Source: Choricystis sp. odSpoLacu1 (Eukaryota; Chlorophyta; Trebouxiophyceae). From it: DNA of 64,000 bases. Within the stretch, counting starts at the first letter, position 1; each line of letters begins with the position of its first letter. This document shows positions 51,411 to 62,644 of the stretch, in pieces. The notes under the pieces are model-generated. The model saw only the letters and a program-made list of their open reading frames with translations, ran no database searches and was not told the DNA's origin. The DNA lies in the NCBI GenBank assembly GCA_958009055.1, contig OY253653.1, positions 992,001 through 1,056,000 of the forward strand. Direction: 5' to 3'. The position numbers and the translations under genes are program-made.

Positions 51411-54148
51411 ATGGCGCCCCGCGACCCGGGCGCGCCCGCCTCCTGCTCCCCGCTGGCGACCGCGCGGTCGACGGCGGATGGTGGAGACCCGGTGCCGCCT
51501 CCAGGTGTGTGTGTGTGTGTGTGCGTGGGATGAGGGAGAGGGGAGAGGCCAGGAGAGGCCGGATGTTTTTTCATCGTGAGGGGGGAGGGGACGGTCGGGC
51601 GCACACACACCACACGCCGTCCCCTGTTGATCCCGCTCAACACGCGGTCAAGGACAAGCACGCGTGTGTGCCTTGATGGGCGGGCTTTGGGGAGGATAGA
51701 CTGGGGCGATCGATGCTTTTGTTCGGGCGGCAGTTTTGTTGCGCCCCCTGGCGTTTTGTCTGCCTTCCCTCACCTTCCCTCTCTTCCCTCCCAGCCTCCT
51801 CCCTGCCCACCGGCTCCGTCCTGCTGTCCCCCCGCCCAGCCGACACGACCACCACGTCCCCCCCCCGCACCCCGTCGGCGCCTGCGTCGTCGCACCGCGC
51901 GACTGTCGACGGCGGCGCGGGCACCAACCCGGCCCCCGCCTTTGACGACGCGGAGGCGGGGGCCGCCGTCCTCACCCCGTCCCCCGCCCCCGTGGCCGCC
52001 GCTGAAGCTGCTGCCGTGGCCGCCGCCGACCCGGGCCGCGCTGAACCCCCCCTCGCCGCCCGCCCGTCGGCCGCGCCGCCCGCGCCCGCGCTGCCGCCCC
52101 CCGCCCCGCCCACCGCGGCCGGCCTCCTGGGCTACCGGTACACCCGCCGCCGCCGCCCCTCTCCCATTGGCTTTGCGTTGATGACGGCGTGGGTGGCGGC
52201 CCTCGCGTTCTACGTGTGGGTCCGGATCACGAAGACGCTGGACCTGGGCCGCGCCCTCCCCTACGGCATCGCCCTCCTGGTCGTCGAGGTGGCGGGCGCC
52301 ACCGCGGTGGCCATCTATGGCGTCAACCTGCTGTTTGTGCCGCTGCATGAGGAGCCAGTGCTGGGTGGGGAGGGGCGGCCGATCGTGGCGCTGCGGTACC
52401 ACATCCGCGTCCTCGTCCCCTGCTACAAGGAGGACCTGGACATCGTTCAGCGCACCGTGCTGGCGGCGGGGGCGGCCCCGTTGCCCGCGGGGTGTGGGCG
52501 CACCGTCTACCTGTGCGATGATGGGAAGGACGCTGCGAAACGGGCGTGGGTGGCCTCCCTGGGCCCCGGCTTTGTCTACGTGTCTGGCCGCACCCGCAAG
52601 AAGGGCGAGATGAATGGCAAGTCGGCCAACCTGAACAACGTGTGCGGCCAGCTGTACCCGGAGGGCGTGGCCATTCCCGGGTCTGAGCTGATTTGTGTGT
52701 TTGATGCTGATCAAGTGGCCACGTCCCGCTTCTTCGCCAAGACGGTGCCGTTGTTTGACGGGGGGGATGATGTGGCCATGGTGCTGTCGCCCCAGGTGAG
52801 GGAGAGAGGGTGGGGTGGTGTGGTGAGGGTGGGTGAGTGGAGGGAGGGAGCGAGATGAGGGGGAGCGCGATGAACGCAAACCACCCCCCTCCCTCACTCC
52901 CCACCACTCCCTCCCTCCCTCAGTGCTTCCACAACGTGGGCCTGCACGCCGACATCTTCAACCACTCCAACATCCACTTCTGGGAGTATGCGCAGCCGGG
53001 ATATGATGCTCTCGGCTTCATCTCCTGCACCGGGACCAACTTTCTGATCCGCGCGCGCGCCTTCAAGGACGCGGGCTGGTCGCCCGAGTACACCCTCACC
53101 GAAGACTTTGCGCTCGGCATGGAGCTGAAGAAGCTGGGGTGGCACTGCCGGTGAGAGTGTTGTGTGTGGTGGTGGTGGGGAGAGAGCGAGAGAAGGCACA
53201 TGCTTTTTTTGTTTTGCGACCAACCACCCCACCTCCCCTCCCCTCCCCCTCTCCTCTGTCAGCTACGTCCAAGAGTACCTGGCCGTCGGCGAAGCCCCCG
53301 ATCAAGTGCGCAACTGCTTCCAACAACGCTCCCGCTGGACCAAGGGCCACTTTCAGATAATCTTCAACCCGCGCCGCAACCCCCTCTTCCAATCCGGCCT
53401 CCCCCTCTTTGACCGTCTCATGTACTGCTCCGGCACGTGGTGCTACTTTGTGGGGGCGTTGACGACCCCCTTCTTTGCCGCCATCCCTCTGGTCACCATC
53501 TGGGTGGGTTTCTTCCCCGTCGTCATCTCCCGCCTCTTTGCGCTCGCCCTCACCTGCTACGCGGCCACCACCACCGCCCTCCAGTACTACGCCCGCACCC
53601 CGCGCCACGTGGAGGCTCTCTGGTTTGCCAACGTGGCCAACTCCATTCTGTGGTGGGCGTACGTCAAGGCGGCGTGGCGCATGCTGCTGGCTCGCGTCTT
53701 CTTCTGCTGCGTGGGGGGCGTCACCTTCAAAGCCACCGCCAAGGGCAGGGGGCGGCTCGCCGCCTCCATCGTGGGGGACATCTGGCTGCACGCCCTGTTT
53801 GTGGTGCTGCTGACGGTGACGATAGGGGTGGCCATTGCCCAACTGATCGCGGGCGCCGCCGCGATGTCCCCCCTCCTCATCTCCGTCCTGTGGGCCGCCA
53901 ACGCGGCCGTCCCTCCCGCCCTCCTCCTCCTGTACGCGGCTCTCGGCCACGGCTCCTTCCTGCTGCGCGTCGCGTGCAAGCTGGGCATGGTGATCACGTT
54001 TGCTGCCCCCGCGGCCGCGGTGGCCCTCCTGTGGCTCATCGGCGACTTCAAGCCGCAGCAGGGGGCGGGCGGCATTGTGGACACGGGCACCATTGGCCTG
54101 GTGTTCCGCCAGCTGGGCAAGCAGGTGTCGCAGGCCGTGGGTGGGTGA
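51411..54148 (+). CDS. Processive GT2 glycosyltransferase, bacterial cellulose-synthase-like
   Basis: Exons 51411-51504, 51795-52795, 52924-53150 and 53263-54148 join in phase to 735 residues. After a disordered Ala/Pro N-terminus of about 150 residues come two membrane helices (GFALMTAWVAALAFYVWV, GIALLVVEVAGATAVAIYGV), the cytosolic catalytic domain and about six further helices. The processive GT2 signature is complete: YLCDDGKD, the DxD in CVFDADQV, TEDFAL and QQRSRWTKGH (QxxRW). VLVPCYKEDLDIVQRTV opens the fold. The layout is closer to bacterial BcsA and beta-glucan synthases than to plant CesA: there is no zinc finger and no plant-conserved insert. No PilZ domain follows. It should make a beta-linked polysaccharide at the plasma membrane or Golgi; the sugar is not predictable. 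Confidence 0.9.
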
Positions 54149-54454
54149 TGTGAGAGAGGGAGAGAGAGGGGTGGTGGGTGACGAAGAAAAGAAGAGGCCC
54201 CGTCTTTTCGTTCTTTGTTTATTGGCGATTTTTTCATTGTGTCTTTTTTCTCGTGTCAAGAAACGCAAAACGTACACTGTCATTGCACAAACGACTAGAG
54301 AGTGGGGTGCGGCGGTGGGTTGGGACAGGCACACAGGACCGCGGCAACCAAAAGGAGAGAGCGGCGCTCTCCAGACACTCCGACCAGTTTCTTTCTGCCT
54401 TTGACCGGTCGCTTTTTTTGAAACCCCTCCCTTCCCTTCCACCCCCTTCCCCCA
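54149..54454. promoter_or_regulatory. Intergenic region
   Basis: 306 bases; purine-rich after the GT2 stop, T-rich in the middle and C-rich before the next ATG. I see no gene. Confidence 0.4.
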
Positions 54455-57400
54455 ATGCGAAGGCGGTCTGTGGCCTGCCTTGCGCTGGTGGCGGTGGCGG
54501 TGGTGGCAGGGGTGGCCGCAGGTGCGCCAGAGTGAGGAGAGGAGAGTTCTGGACTCCATTGTGAGGCGCTCCCCTCTCTGTGCTCCCCCCCCAAACCCTC
54601 GCCCGCTGGCCGCTGCGCCCCGCGCATCGGTGCCGATGAATCTCAGTGCGGGTTGTGGGGCGGGTTAAAACACACGCCGCTGCCGTTGCCTCGCTGCTCC
54701 ACTCATCCAAACCGCCCGTTTTCTCCTCTCCTCCAGACGCGCCCACCCCCGCCCCGTCCGCCGCTCCCGCCCCCGCGTCCGCCACGCGCACTGGGTCCCG
54801 TGTGTGTAGGCCCGAAGTCGTCGAATCGTGGAAGCAGCAGGTGAGTGGAGGACGGGAAAGGAGGGAGGGTGGGAGGGAAAGCGAATTTGTAACGACGCAA
54901 AGCGGCGGCAAGACCGACCGTCGGCGAGCGCGGCGCGGCGCTGCCCGACGCTCGCGCTGCCGCCCACTGGCGCGTCAAAGCCGTCCCTCCGCGGGCGAGC
55001 ATTCCTCACTCATGCCTTCCCCCCACCCCACCCACCCAGGCCAACGTGTGGGACATGCTCTACGGAAACCTGGACGAAGCCTCCCTCGCCGACCACTCTG
55101 CCGGCGCAGGCGCGGGCGCCGGCAAAAACCACGAACTCGCTGACCCGCAGCGCTACCCCTACTCCGCGGTCGGCGCCCTCTTTGCCTACACTGAAACACC
55201 CCGCGGCGGCAAGAGTGGCATGAGTGGCACCCCGGCCCCCTCTCCTCCGGGCGTGGCCTCCATCGGGGCCACGTACGCGCTGCAGTGCTCCGGCGCGCTC
55301 ATCTCGCCGCGCCACGTTCTCACGGCCGCCACCTGCGTCTCGCGCCCGCACTACTCGCTCACCTGGACGCCCTCCACGACCGCCTCCCTCGCCGCCTCCT
55401 GGTCAGACTGGGAGTTTGTGCCCGCGCTGTACGGCGACTGCTCCCGTGGCGGCGGCGCGCGCGTCGTGAGCGCGCGCGTGCCGAGAGAGTGGACAGCGTG
55501 GGACGAGGCTGCCGTCGCCGCCTCCCTCGCAGGCGGTGGCGACGCGTCCCCGTCCGCCGCCTCCGCGCGCAACGGGTCCGCCGTCGACTGGAACTTTGCG
55601 CTGCTGACGCTGGATGGCGACGCCCCGGGTGCGCCGGGGTTCTTTGCGCTGCCGCCACATGACGCCGGCCCGACTGCGCGCGGCACCAACCTCACCCGCG
55701 TCGCCTACGGCGCGGCGGGCGTCGGCACCTCCCACCCCGTCTTCTCCTCGTGCCCCGTGCTGGACATGGCGCCAGCTGTCGCACAGGGGGCGCCCCCCGC
55801 CCTTGTGCTGGCGTGTGCCATGTACGGCGCGAACAAGGGCGCCCCCCTCTGGCCTGGCCCACCCCCCGCCGGCACCTCGGCCCGCACCATCACCGGCGTG
55901 CAAGCCACCACGATGGACTATTGGCACGCGTTCAACCGGGTGGACGCTGAGGCTGCCGCGATGACGCTGGTTGACGCCGCCGCCACCGTCGCGGCGGCAG
56001 ACCCAGAGGACGCCGCCATCGCCACCGCGGTGACGGGCGCGGTGGCCGACCGTCTGCGCGCCTGGATGGAGGAGGATGGGGTCAAGGGCGACGCGCTGGC
56101 CAAGGCGGGCCCCGCGTCGCGCGGCGCGCCAGTCGCCAACCCGCGGCCTCCCCTGCTCGGGGGTGCAAAGGGCGGCGACGACTCCGCATCCCCCCCTCCT
56201 CCCTCCAAACCCAAACCACGCAAAGGGAGAGACCCCAGCGTGGGTGCGTTGGACGCGGCCGAGCGGTCGCGCCGCGCGGCGCACATGCCTGGGGCGCCGC
56301 TCGCCGAAGGCGCGGCGCCGCCCCCCTCCACCTTTCCCTCCACCTCCTCCTGCCCCCTGCCCGCCGGCACCCTGCCCCGCCCCGCCCCGCGCGACGCGGA
56401 GGCGGTGTTGACGGCGGGCCCCGGGCTGGGGGACCCCCCGAGGTACGGGAGGCACGTGCCGCTGCCCCTCGCCCAGACCGCGCTCTTCCCCTTTTCGGCG
56501 GTCGGCTCTCTGCGCGCCTACAAGAACGCGGCCGCCGCTGCTGCCGCCGCCGCAGCGGGCGCCCCCGCCGACGGCGGCGCCCCGCGGTCGCCTCCTGTCG
56601 AACGCACGTGCTCTGCCTCCCTTGTCGGACCGCGCCACGCGCTCACCGCCCACCACTGCGTCTTCAACGCGACGGTGCGCAAGTCGCGCGACCCCGCGTC
56701 CATGGTGTTCTTCCCCGCCGCTGCGGCTGGGTGTGAGAAGAGTGGGGGGGCGGTGCGCGCGGCGCGTGTGCTTTCGTTGCGCGCTCTCCCCGCCGCCCAA
56801 GGCTGCTTGGACGACCTCTCCTCTGACGGCACAGTTCGCACGGAAAAAGCCGCCTCCACGTCCGCCTGCGACGACGTGCTGTCCACCGATTTCGCGCTGC
56901 TGGAGCTGGACGCGCCGCTGGGCGATGTCGCGGGGTTTTTTGTGCTCGGCCCCCCCCCCGGCAAAGGCTTCCCCCCCACCGGCACCAACCTCACCCTCGC
57001 CGGCTACGGCGCCCCCGACGCGTCCGGCGTGCGCGGCCTCTCCCTGTCCACCTGCGTCCTGCTGCCCGTGGACGCGCTGGCGACGGCTCGCAAGATTGCG
57101 GCGCGCCGCGCGGGCGCTGCGCCCCCGCCCGCCCCCCCCTCCGGCGGCGCCGTCCTCTTCACCGGGTGCCGCGTCGAGGGCGGCGACTCGGGAGCGCCCC
57201 TTTGGCAGCCTCCGTCGTCGGGCGGGGGGGAACGGCGGCTGCTGGGGGTGACGTCCACCGTGCAGGCGGTGTGGTCGGTCGCGGCTCGCGTCGACCCGGC
57301 TGCCTCCTCCGGCTGGCCGCGCGCGTGGGCGGCCACGTATGGCGCCTCCGACGCCGCCCAATCCTCCGCCGTCGCGCTGGACGACGCCACCGCCAAACGC

Positions 57401-57604
57401 CTACGCGGCTGGATGGTGGACGACGGAACAGACGTCTCAGCGTTCACGCGCGCCGGGCGCCCCCCGACCGGCGCGGCCGCGTCGGCTGCCGCCGCGGAGA
57501 TCGCGAGGGCGCCCGCCGCCGCGCCGTCGGCGGCCGCAGATGGCGCGCCCCCGGTGGGGGCGCCCGAGCCGCAGGTGGCGCTGGCCAGCGCGGTGGGCAA
57601 CTGA
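54455..57604 (+). CDS. Secreted tandem trypsin-like protein, first domain inactive
   Basis: Exons 54455-54521, 54737-54840 and 55040-57604 give 911 residues. MRRRSVACLALVAVAVVAGV is a signal peptide. Two S1-type serine protease domains follow. In the first (about residues 75-390) the His site reads LTAATC and the Ser site reads YGANKGAPLW, so His and Ser are lost, while DWNFALLTL keeps Asp. The second (about 510-800) has LTAHHC, TDFALLEL and EGGDSGAPLW, a complete His-Asp-Ser triad. Each domain is preceded by a Y-P-Y/F-S-A-V-G-x-L start and followed by a matching tail (ADRLRAWMEEDGV and AKRLRGWMVDDGT), so the whole unit was duplicated. A Pro/Lys linker joins them. Extracellular location is inferred. 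Confidence 0.88.
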
Positions 57605-58051
57605 GTGTTGGGGGAGAGGAGCGCTCGCAGCACACACAATTTTTCCATAGACATCCCTGCTTTCATTTGACCCCCCCCCCCCCCCCCCTCTTCTAGAAAC
57701 ACCTATTTTTTTACAAAACGCGTATCACGCGCCGGCCTGCGCCGCCGGCCAAACAAAAACACAACAGTCTTCCCTCGGTGATCGCTTTGCTTTTTTCTTC
57801 GACTGTTGAACCCTTTTTGAACAACCCACTCCAGTCTTCTTTGATGATCTTTTTGCCTGCGTTAAACAGCCCCCTTTGCCTTGATTCTAAAACAACATTT
57901 GTGGTGTGTGAGAGAGAGTGAGAATTGAAGAGAGAGTGAACGACCGAAGTGTGAGCGAAAACAAAACACCACTCTTGCGAAACAACAAAGGAGGGCTCCG
58001 CGCTGCCCGCCCCCCCTCTCCTCCCCTCCCTCCCCCCCCCCCCCCCCCCCA
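57605..58051. promoter_or_regulatory. Intergenic region with C-runs upstream of STT3
   Basis: 447 bases. A C18 run lies at 57671-57688 and a second C-run of about 20 bases ends just before the STT3 ATG (about 58031-58050). The middle is AT-richer. I see no gene. Confidence 0.5.
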
Positions 58052-60785
58052 ATGGCCACCCTCACGTCGGGCCGCGCCGCCGCCGCCTCCATCGCGGCCA
58101 CCGCCGCCCTGGCCGCGGCGTGCGTGCTGGCGGTGTCCGCGCGCCTGTTCTCCGTGGTCAAATACGAATCCGTCATCCACGAGTTCGACCCCTACTTCAA
58201 CTATCGTGAGTGATTGGATGTGGTGGGAAGACGAGAGAGAGGGAGGATGCGTGTGCTGGGCGCGGGCTGTGTTTTTGGGTGCGCGAGATCCCCGACTAAC
58301 GCCATCGTGGGGAGCGGGAGACGTCTGCGTGCCCTCTCGCACGCGCTGCTGCTCGCCACTCTCCTCTCCTCGATCACAAGGGATCACCGCGGTGTGAGCC
58401 GCATGGGACAGAGGCCGCGAACGCAGCATCAGGAGGGCGCCACCTTTTTTTCTCTTCCAACCGCGATCCCACCTTCGCTCCCGCCCAATCCTCCCTCCCC
58501 ACTCTTCCAGGCGTCACCCAGTTCCTGGCCCACACCGACTTCTACCGCCTGTGGGACTGGTTCGATGACGCGACCTGGTACCCGCTGGGACGCGTCGTTG
58601 GGGGCACGGTCTACCCGGTGAGTGAGAAGAGGGAGGCGGGAGTCGATGGTTTTATGGTGCCTTTGACCGGCGCGACGCGGCACACTCACCACTCCTCCCC
58701 CCCCCCCCCCCCCCCCACCCCCCACTAGGGCCTCATCTGGACCGCGGGCACCATGTACCGCATCCTGCACGCCCTCAACCTGCCCATCCACGTGCAGGAG
58801 GTGTGCGTGTTCACCGCCCCCCTGTTCTCCGCGCTGACCGCGCTCTCCACGTTTGCCCTCGTGCGTGAAGTGCGGGGCCGGGGCGCCGGCCTTGTCGCCG
58901 CCGCCCTCATGTCTGTCGTCCCCTCCTACGTGTCTCGCTCGGTGGCGGGCTCGTTTGACAATGAGGGCGTCGCCATCTTTGCGCTGGTCACGGTTTTCTT
59001 TCTCTATGTCAAAACCCTGAAAACCGGGTCCCTCGCCTGGGCCACTGCCCTCTGCCTGTCCTACCTCTACATGGTGGCGTCGTGGGGGGGGTACACGTTC
59101 ATCATCAACCTGCTGCCGATTCACGCGCTGGCCTGTGTTGTGACGGGGCGTTTGACGCCACGCCTGTACGTCGCGTACGCTCCCCTCATCATCATCGGCA
59201 CCCTGGAGGCCGCCTCCATCCCCGTCGTCGGCTTCAACGCTGTCCTGATGTCGGAACACTTTGGCGCGTTTGTGGCGTTTGCCGCGCTGCACGCCGCCCT
59301 GGCCGCGCGCGCGGCCCGCGCCCTCCTCCCCCCCCGCGCCTATGACGCCGCCATCCGCCTCGGCGTCACCGTGGGCGCGGTCGGCGCGGTGGGTGTCGTC
59401 GCCGCCGTCGCGGCCTACGTGGCCGCGTCCCCCACGTTTGGGTGGACGGGGCGGTCGCTGAGCCTGCTCGATCCGACGTACGCTGCGAAACACATCCCCA
59501 TCATCGCCTCCGTCTCCGAACACCAGCCCCCCGTGTGGGCCAACTACTTCACCGACCTCCACTTTGCTGCCCTGCTGGCGCCCGCGGGGCTGGCGGCCTG
59601 CTTCCGGCCGTTGGATGATGCCGCGTTGTTTTTGGTTCTCTATGGAGTCACCTCCGTCTACTTCTCGGGCGTCATGATCCGCCTCATGCTGGTGCTGGCC
59701 CCCGCCGCCTGCTGCCTCGCCGGCATCGGTGCCTCCGACGCGCTGGCCGTGGTGGCGGGGTCGCTCAAGGGGGCGGCTGCGCGCGCGCGCGGCGCGCGCG
59801 CGCGGGCGCAGACGCCGCCGCGTCGGCGCGCGCGGACGTCGCCCCCGCCCGCAGCACGCCCGCGGCAGGCCGCAAGGCCGCCTCCAAAGCCGCGTCCCGC
59901 GGTGGCGGCGGCGCCCCGCCCTCCGCCACCCGGTTCTTGGACCGCGCGCGCCGCGCTCTTCCCGCCGACGTGGCCTCCGCCGCCGCCGCCCTCCTGGCCC
60001 TCACCCTCACCGCCTTCCTGTTCCACTCCGTCTACGTCGCCGCCGAGATGTACTCCGCCCCCTCCATCGTCATGCAGTCGCGCGGCGCGGACGGCAGTGT
60101 GCACGTGTTTGACGACTTCCGCGAAGCCTATGCCTGGCTGCGCCACAACACCGCGCCCGACGCCAAGGTGGCGTCGTGGTGGGATTATGGGTACCAGACG
60201 ACCGCCATGGCCAACCGCACCGTCATCGTGGACAACAACACGTGGAACAACACCCACATCGCGACGGTCGGGCGTGCGATGGCGCTGCCCGAGAAGAAAG
60301 CGTGGTCTGTGTTCCGTTCCCTGGACGTCGACTACGTGTTTGTGGTGTTTGGGGGGTACATTGGGTACCCATCCGACGACATCAACAAGTTTCTGTGGAT
60401 GGTGAGGATTGGGGGGGGGTTGTTCCCCGACATCAAGGAAGCAGACTACCTGGGCGCCAACGGCTACTCGATCGATGCCGCCGCCTCCAAGACCATGCTC
60501 AACTCCCTCATGTACAAGCTTTCGTACTACAAGTTTGCGGACGCGAGTGAGGCTGCCTTTGGCAAGCGCGGGTATGATCGGGTGCGGTCGACGGAGATTG
60601 GCGAGCTCAACATCAGCCTCAAATACTTCGAGGAAGTGTTCACGTCCCAGCACTGGCTCATGCGGGTGTACAAGGTGCGGGACGCCCCCGTGCGGGAGGG
60701 GAGGCTGGCCAACCCGAGGCGCCCCAAGGAGCGGCCGCGGCCGCGGATTAAACCCGAGCGCGCGAGTGGGGCCGCGACGGATTGA
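58052..60785 (+). CDS. STT3: Oligosaccharyltransferase catalytic subunit STT3
   Basis: Exons 58052-58205, 58511-58617 and 58729-60785. The N-terminus has the first membrane helix and the conserved loop [12 protein letters not shown] (metal-binding DxD-type Asp). [37 protein letters not shown] and the [10 protein letters not shown] loop follow, then the lumenal catalytic domain with [15 protein letters not shown] and the DDINKFLW region. It transfers the lipid-linked oligosaccharide to Asn in the ER lumen. The reading frame changes once in the hydrophilic loop coded by a GCGCGC-rich tract (about 59779-59806), between [15 protein letters not shown] and the [16 protein letters not shown] part; probably a consensus error. 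The lumenal Asn-x-Thr sites NNTWNNT are typical of STT3 itself. Confidence 0.95.
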
Positions 60786-60818
60786 TTGGGGTGGGTGGAT
60801 TTTTTTCTTTTCTTTTTT

Positions 60819-60825
<7 letters not shown>

Positions 60826-60850
<25 letters not shown>
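60826..60850. repeat. (GA)n repeat
   Basis: A short GA dinucleotide tract 40 bases past the STT3 stop, in the gap between the convergent STT3 and otubain genes. Confidence 0.85.
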
Positions 60851-60970
60851 CTTTTTTCTTCGCAGGGTGTCGAGAGTGACACACGCTTTAACAAAACATC
60901 AGCCGCTTAAAAGAAACGGAATGCGTAACAAAGAAAAAACACGACTTTTTTTTCAACGCCCACTTCCTCT

Positions 60971-62046
60971 CTACGCCACGCCCACCACGGCAGGATCCCC
61001 CGCCTCATACAGAATGTCGTAGTGGCCCGGCCGGTACAGCAGGGTGACCCGCCCCGCGGGCGCGGTGGAGCCGTCGCCCACGGGCGCGCCCCCCACGACA
61101 CCGCCGCTCGGTTCAAAGTCGAGCGTCGTGGGCGCGTCCCCAGGCGACAGGTCCACACACTCCACCCGCACCGGCACCCCCAGCGCGTCCGCCAGAGCCA
61201 CACCATGCACATGGTCTGCTTCCTCGCCCATGGGGTCGACGCGGGCGGCGACACAGGCGGCGACGGAGGAGAAGCCGTCGCCCTGAACGAACGGCTCAAA
61301 AAAGTCGGCCCTCGCCTTCATCTCAGCCCCCGTCAGGAAACGCAGCAGCATGACGATGAGGTTGGAGCGCAGGTCGTCGTTGGCGGCGGCCAGGACGTCG
61401 GCCTGGGTGAGGCGGGTGGAGTCGGGGGCGGGCGCGACGCGGTTCACCAGGTCGATAATTAAACCCATCGCATCCTCCCACACCATCTCAGCGTAGCCCG
61501 CCGCTTTGAGCCGGGCGCACGCGTGCTGGCGCAGGCGGGTCACGATGGCGTTGCGGGCGCGCGTGTCGGACCGCACAGCGAGGCGTTCGGCGAGGGCGAC
61601 CCAGAGGGCGCGAAAAAAACAGTTGCCGTCGCCGCGCGTGCGGCGCAGGGCGGCGTAGCGGGGGGCCAGGGCCGCGGCTTTGGCGGCAAAGGCGGGGGCG
61701 TTGGCGTAGGAGGCGACGAGGGAATGGATGGGGGCGGCGTCGGCGACGAGGGGTGCGGCCTCTTGTTCGCGGCTGGGCGAGGAGAGGAGAAGAGGGGTCG
61801 CGAAGAGGCATCGGGGTGTGAGAAAAGAGACAACGGTGCAAAGCCTACGTGTCTCCCTCCACCCTCCCTTCTCTTCTCTCACCGTATCGCGTTCTCCTGC
61901 TCCACGATGTCGGCATCCGACGGTCGGTCGGGGGCGGGGAGCGGGAGGGGTGGCGGGGGCGGCACGTCGGACGCTGACGCCGCGGGGGACGCCGCAGCGG
62001 TGGGTGTGGGGCCGGAGGCGCCTGGGTCGGGTGGTGCGTCCGCCAT
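60971..62046 (-). CDS. OTUB1: Otubain-type deubiquitinase
   Basis: Exons 62046-61883 and 61772-60971 (junction CG|C) give 321 residues. The N-terminus is Ala/Pro-rich; the family region starts DADIVEQENAIRREQEAAPL, then YAALRRTRGDGNCFFRALWV with the catalytic Asp and Cys (Cys at about 104), EADHVHGVALADAL, and the catalytic His in LLYRPGHYDILYE (about 303). This is the C65/OTUB1 arrangement, in which an N-terminal helix contacts the proximal ubiquitin. OTUB1 cleaves Lys48 chains and also inhibits E2 enzymes such as UBC13. RAD6 is coded at the other end of the window; no functional link is implied. Confidence 0.95.
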
Positions 62047-62177
62047 GAGTGTGTGTGGGTGGTTTTGAGAGAGAGAAGAGGCGGATAAAAGGGTGGACAG
62101 TGAGGAAAAGCATGCCTCCCACTCTGCGCTCGGCGTTTTTTTTTTGTTTCCTTTTAACCCACCCCACCCACCCAGCC

Positions 62178-62520
62178 ATGAACCCGGAGCCTCCGCCCGC
62201 CCAACCCGCGCCCGACACCACTATGCCGCGGCCCCCAGCCCCGCCTGAGGCGTCCGCGCAGTCGCAAACGGGGGCGCCCGCGCAGCCGCACCCCGCTGCC
62301 CAGGCGTGGTGCCAGCGGCGCTGCGCGGCCGCTGCCGCCCCCCCGCGCCGACTACGTTGCCACTCTGGCTGACGAGTTGGACGAGGAAGCGTTTGATCAG
62401 GAGCAGCTGGAGGAGGCGTGGTGGGACCGCTGCATTGACGAGGGGTGGGACGCGGACGACGACGACCCGGCCCTGGAGAAGGAGAAGATGGTGTTCATGG
62501 CGACGGGGGGGGAGGGGTGA
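62178..62520 (+). CDS. Small acidic protein, unknown, frameshifted
   Basis: ATG at 62178, preceded by an acceptor-like CACCCAG that suggests a 5' UTR intron. The first 55 residues are Pro/Ala/Gln-rich (MNPEPPPAQPAPDTTMPRPP). After a C7 run (62338-62344) the sense continues in another frame: YVATLADELDEEAFDQEQLE, EAWWDRCIDEGWD, then DDDD and KEKMVFMATGGEG before TGA at 62518-62520. The second half looks genuinely coding (acidic helix with Trp-Trp), so I treat the shift as a consensus error. No family is recognised. It is divergent from otubain with 131 bases between start codons. Confidence 0.55.
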
Positions 62521-62644
62521 GGTAGTGAGAGAGTGACCCTTTTGTGCTCACGGGTCGCACAGGACGCACGTTTTTCTGGTTGCATCAACACACGTGCAAA
62601 AACACACACACACCAAACACACAAACAACACACAACACGCGCCC

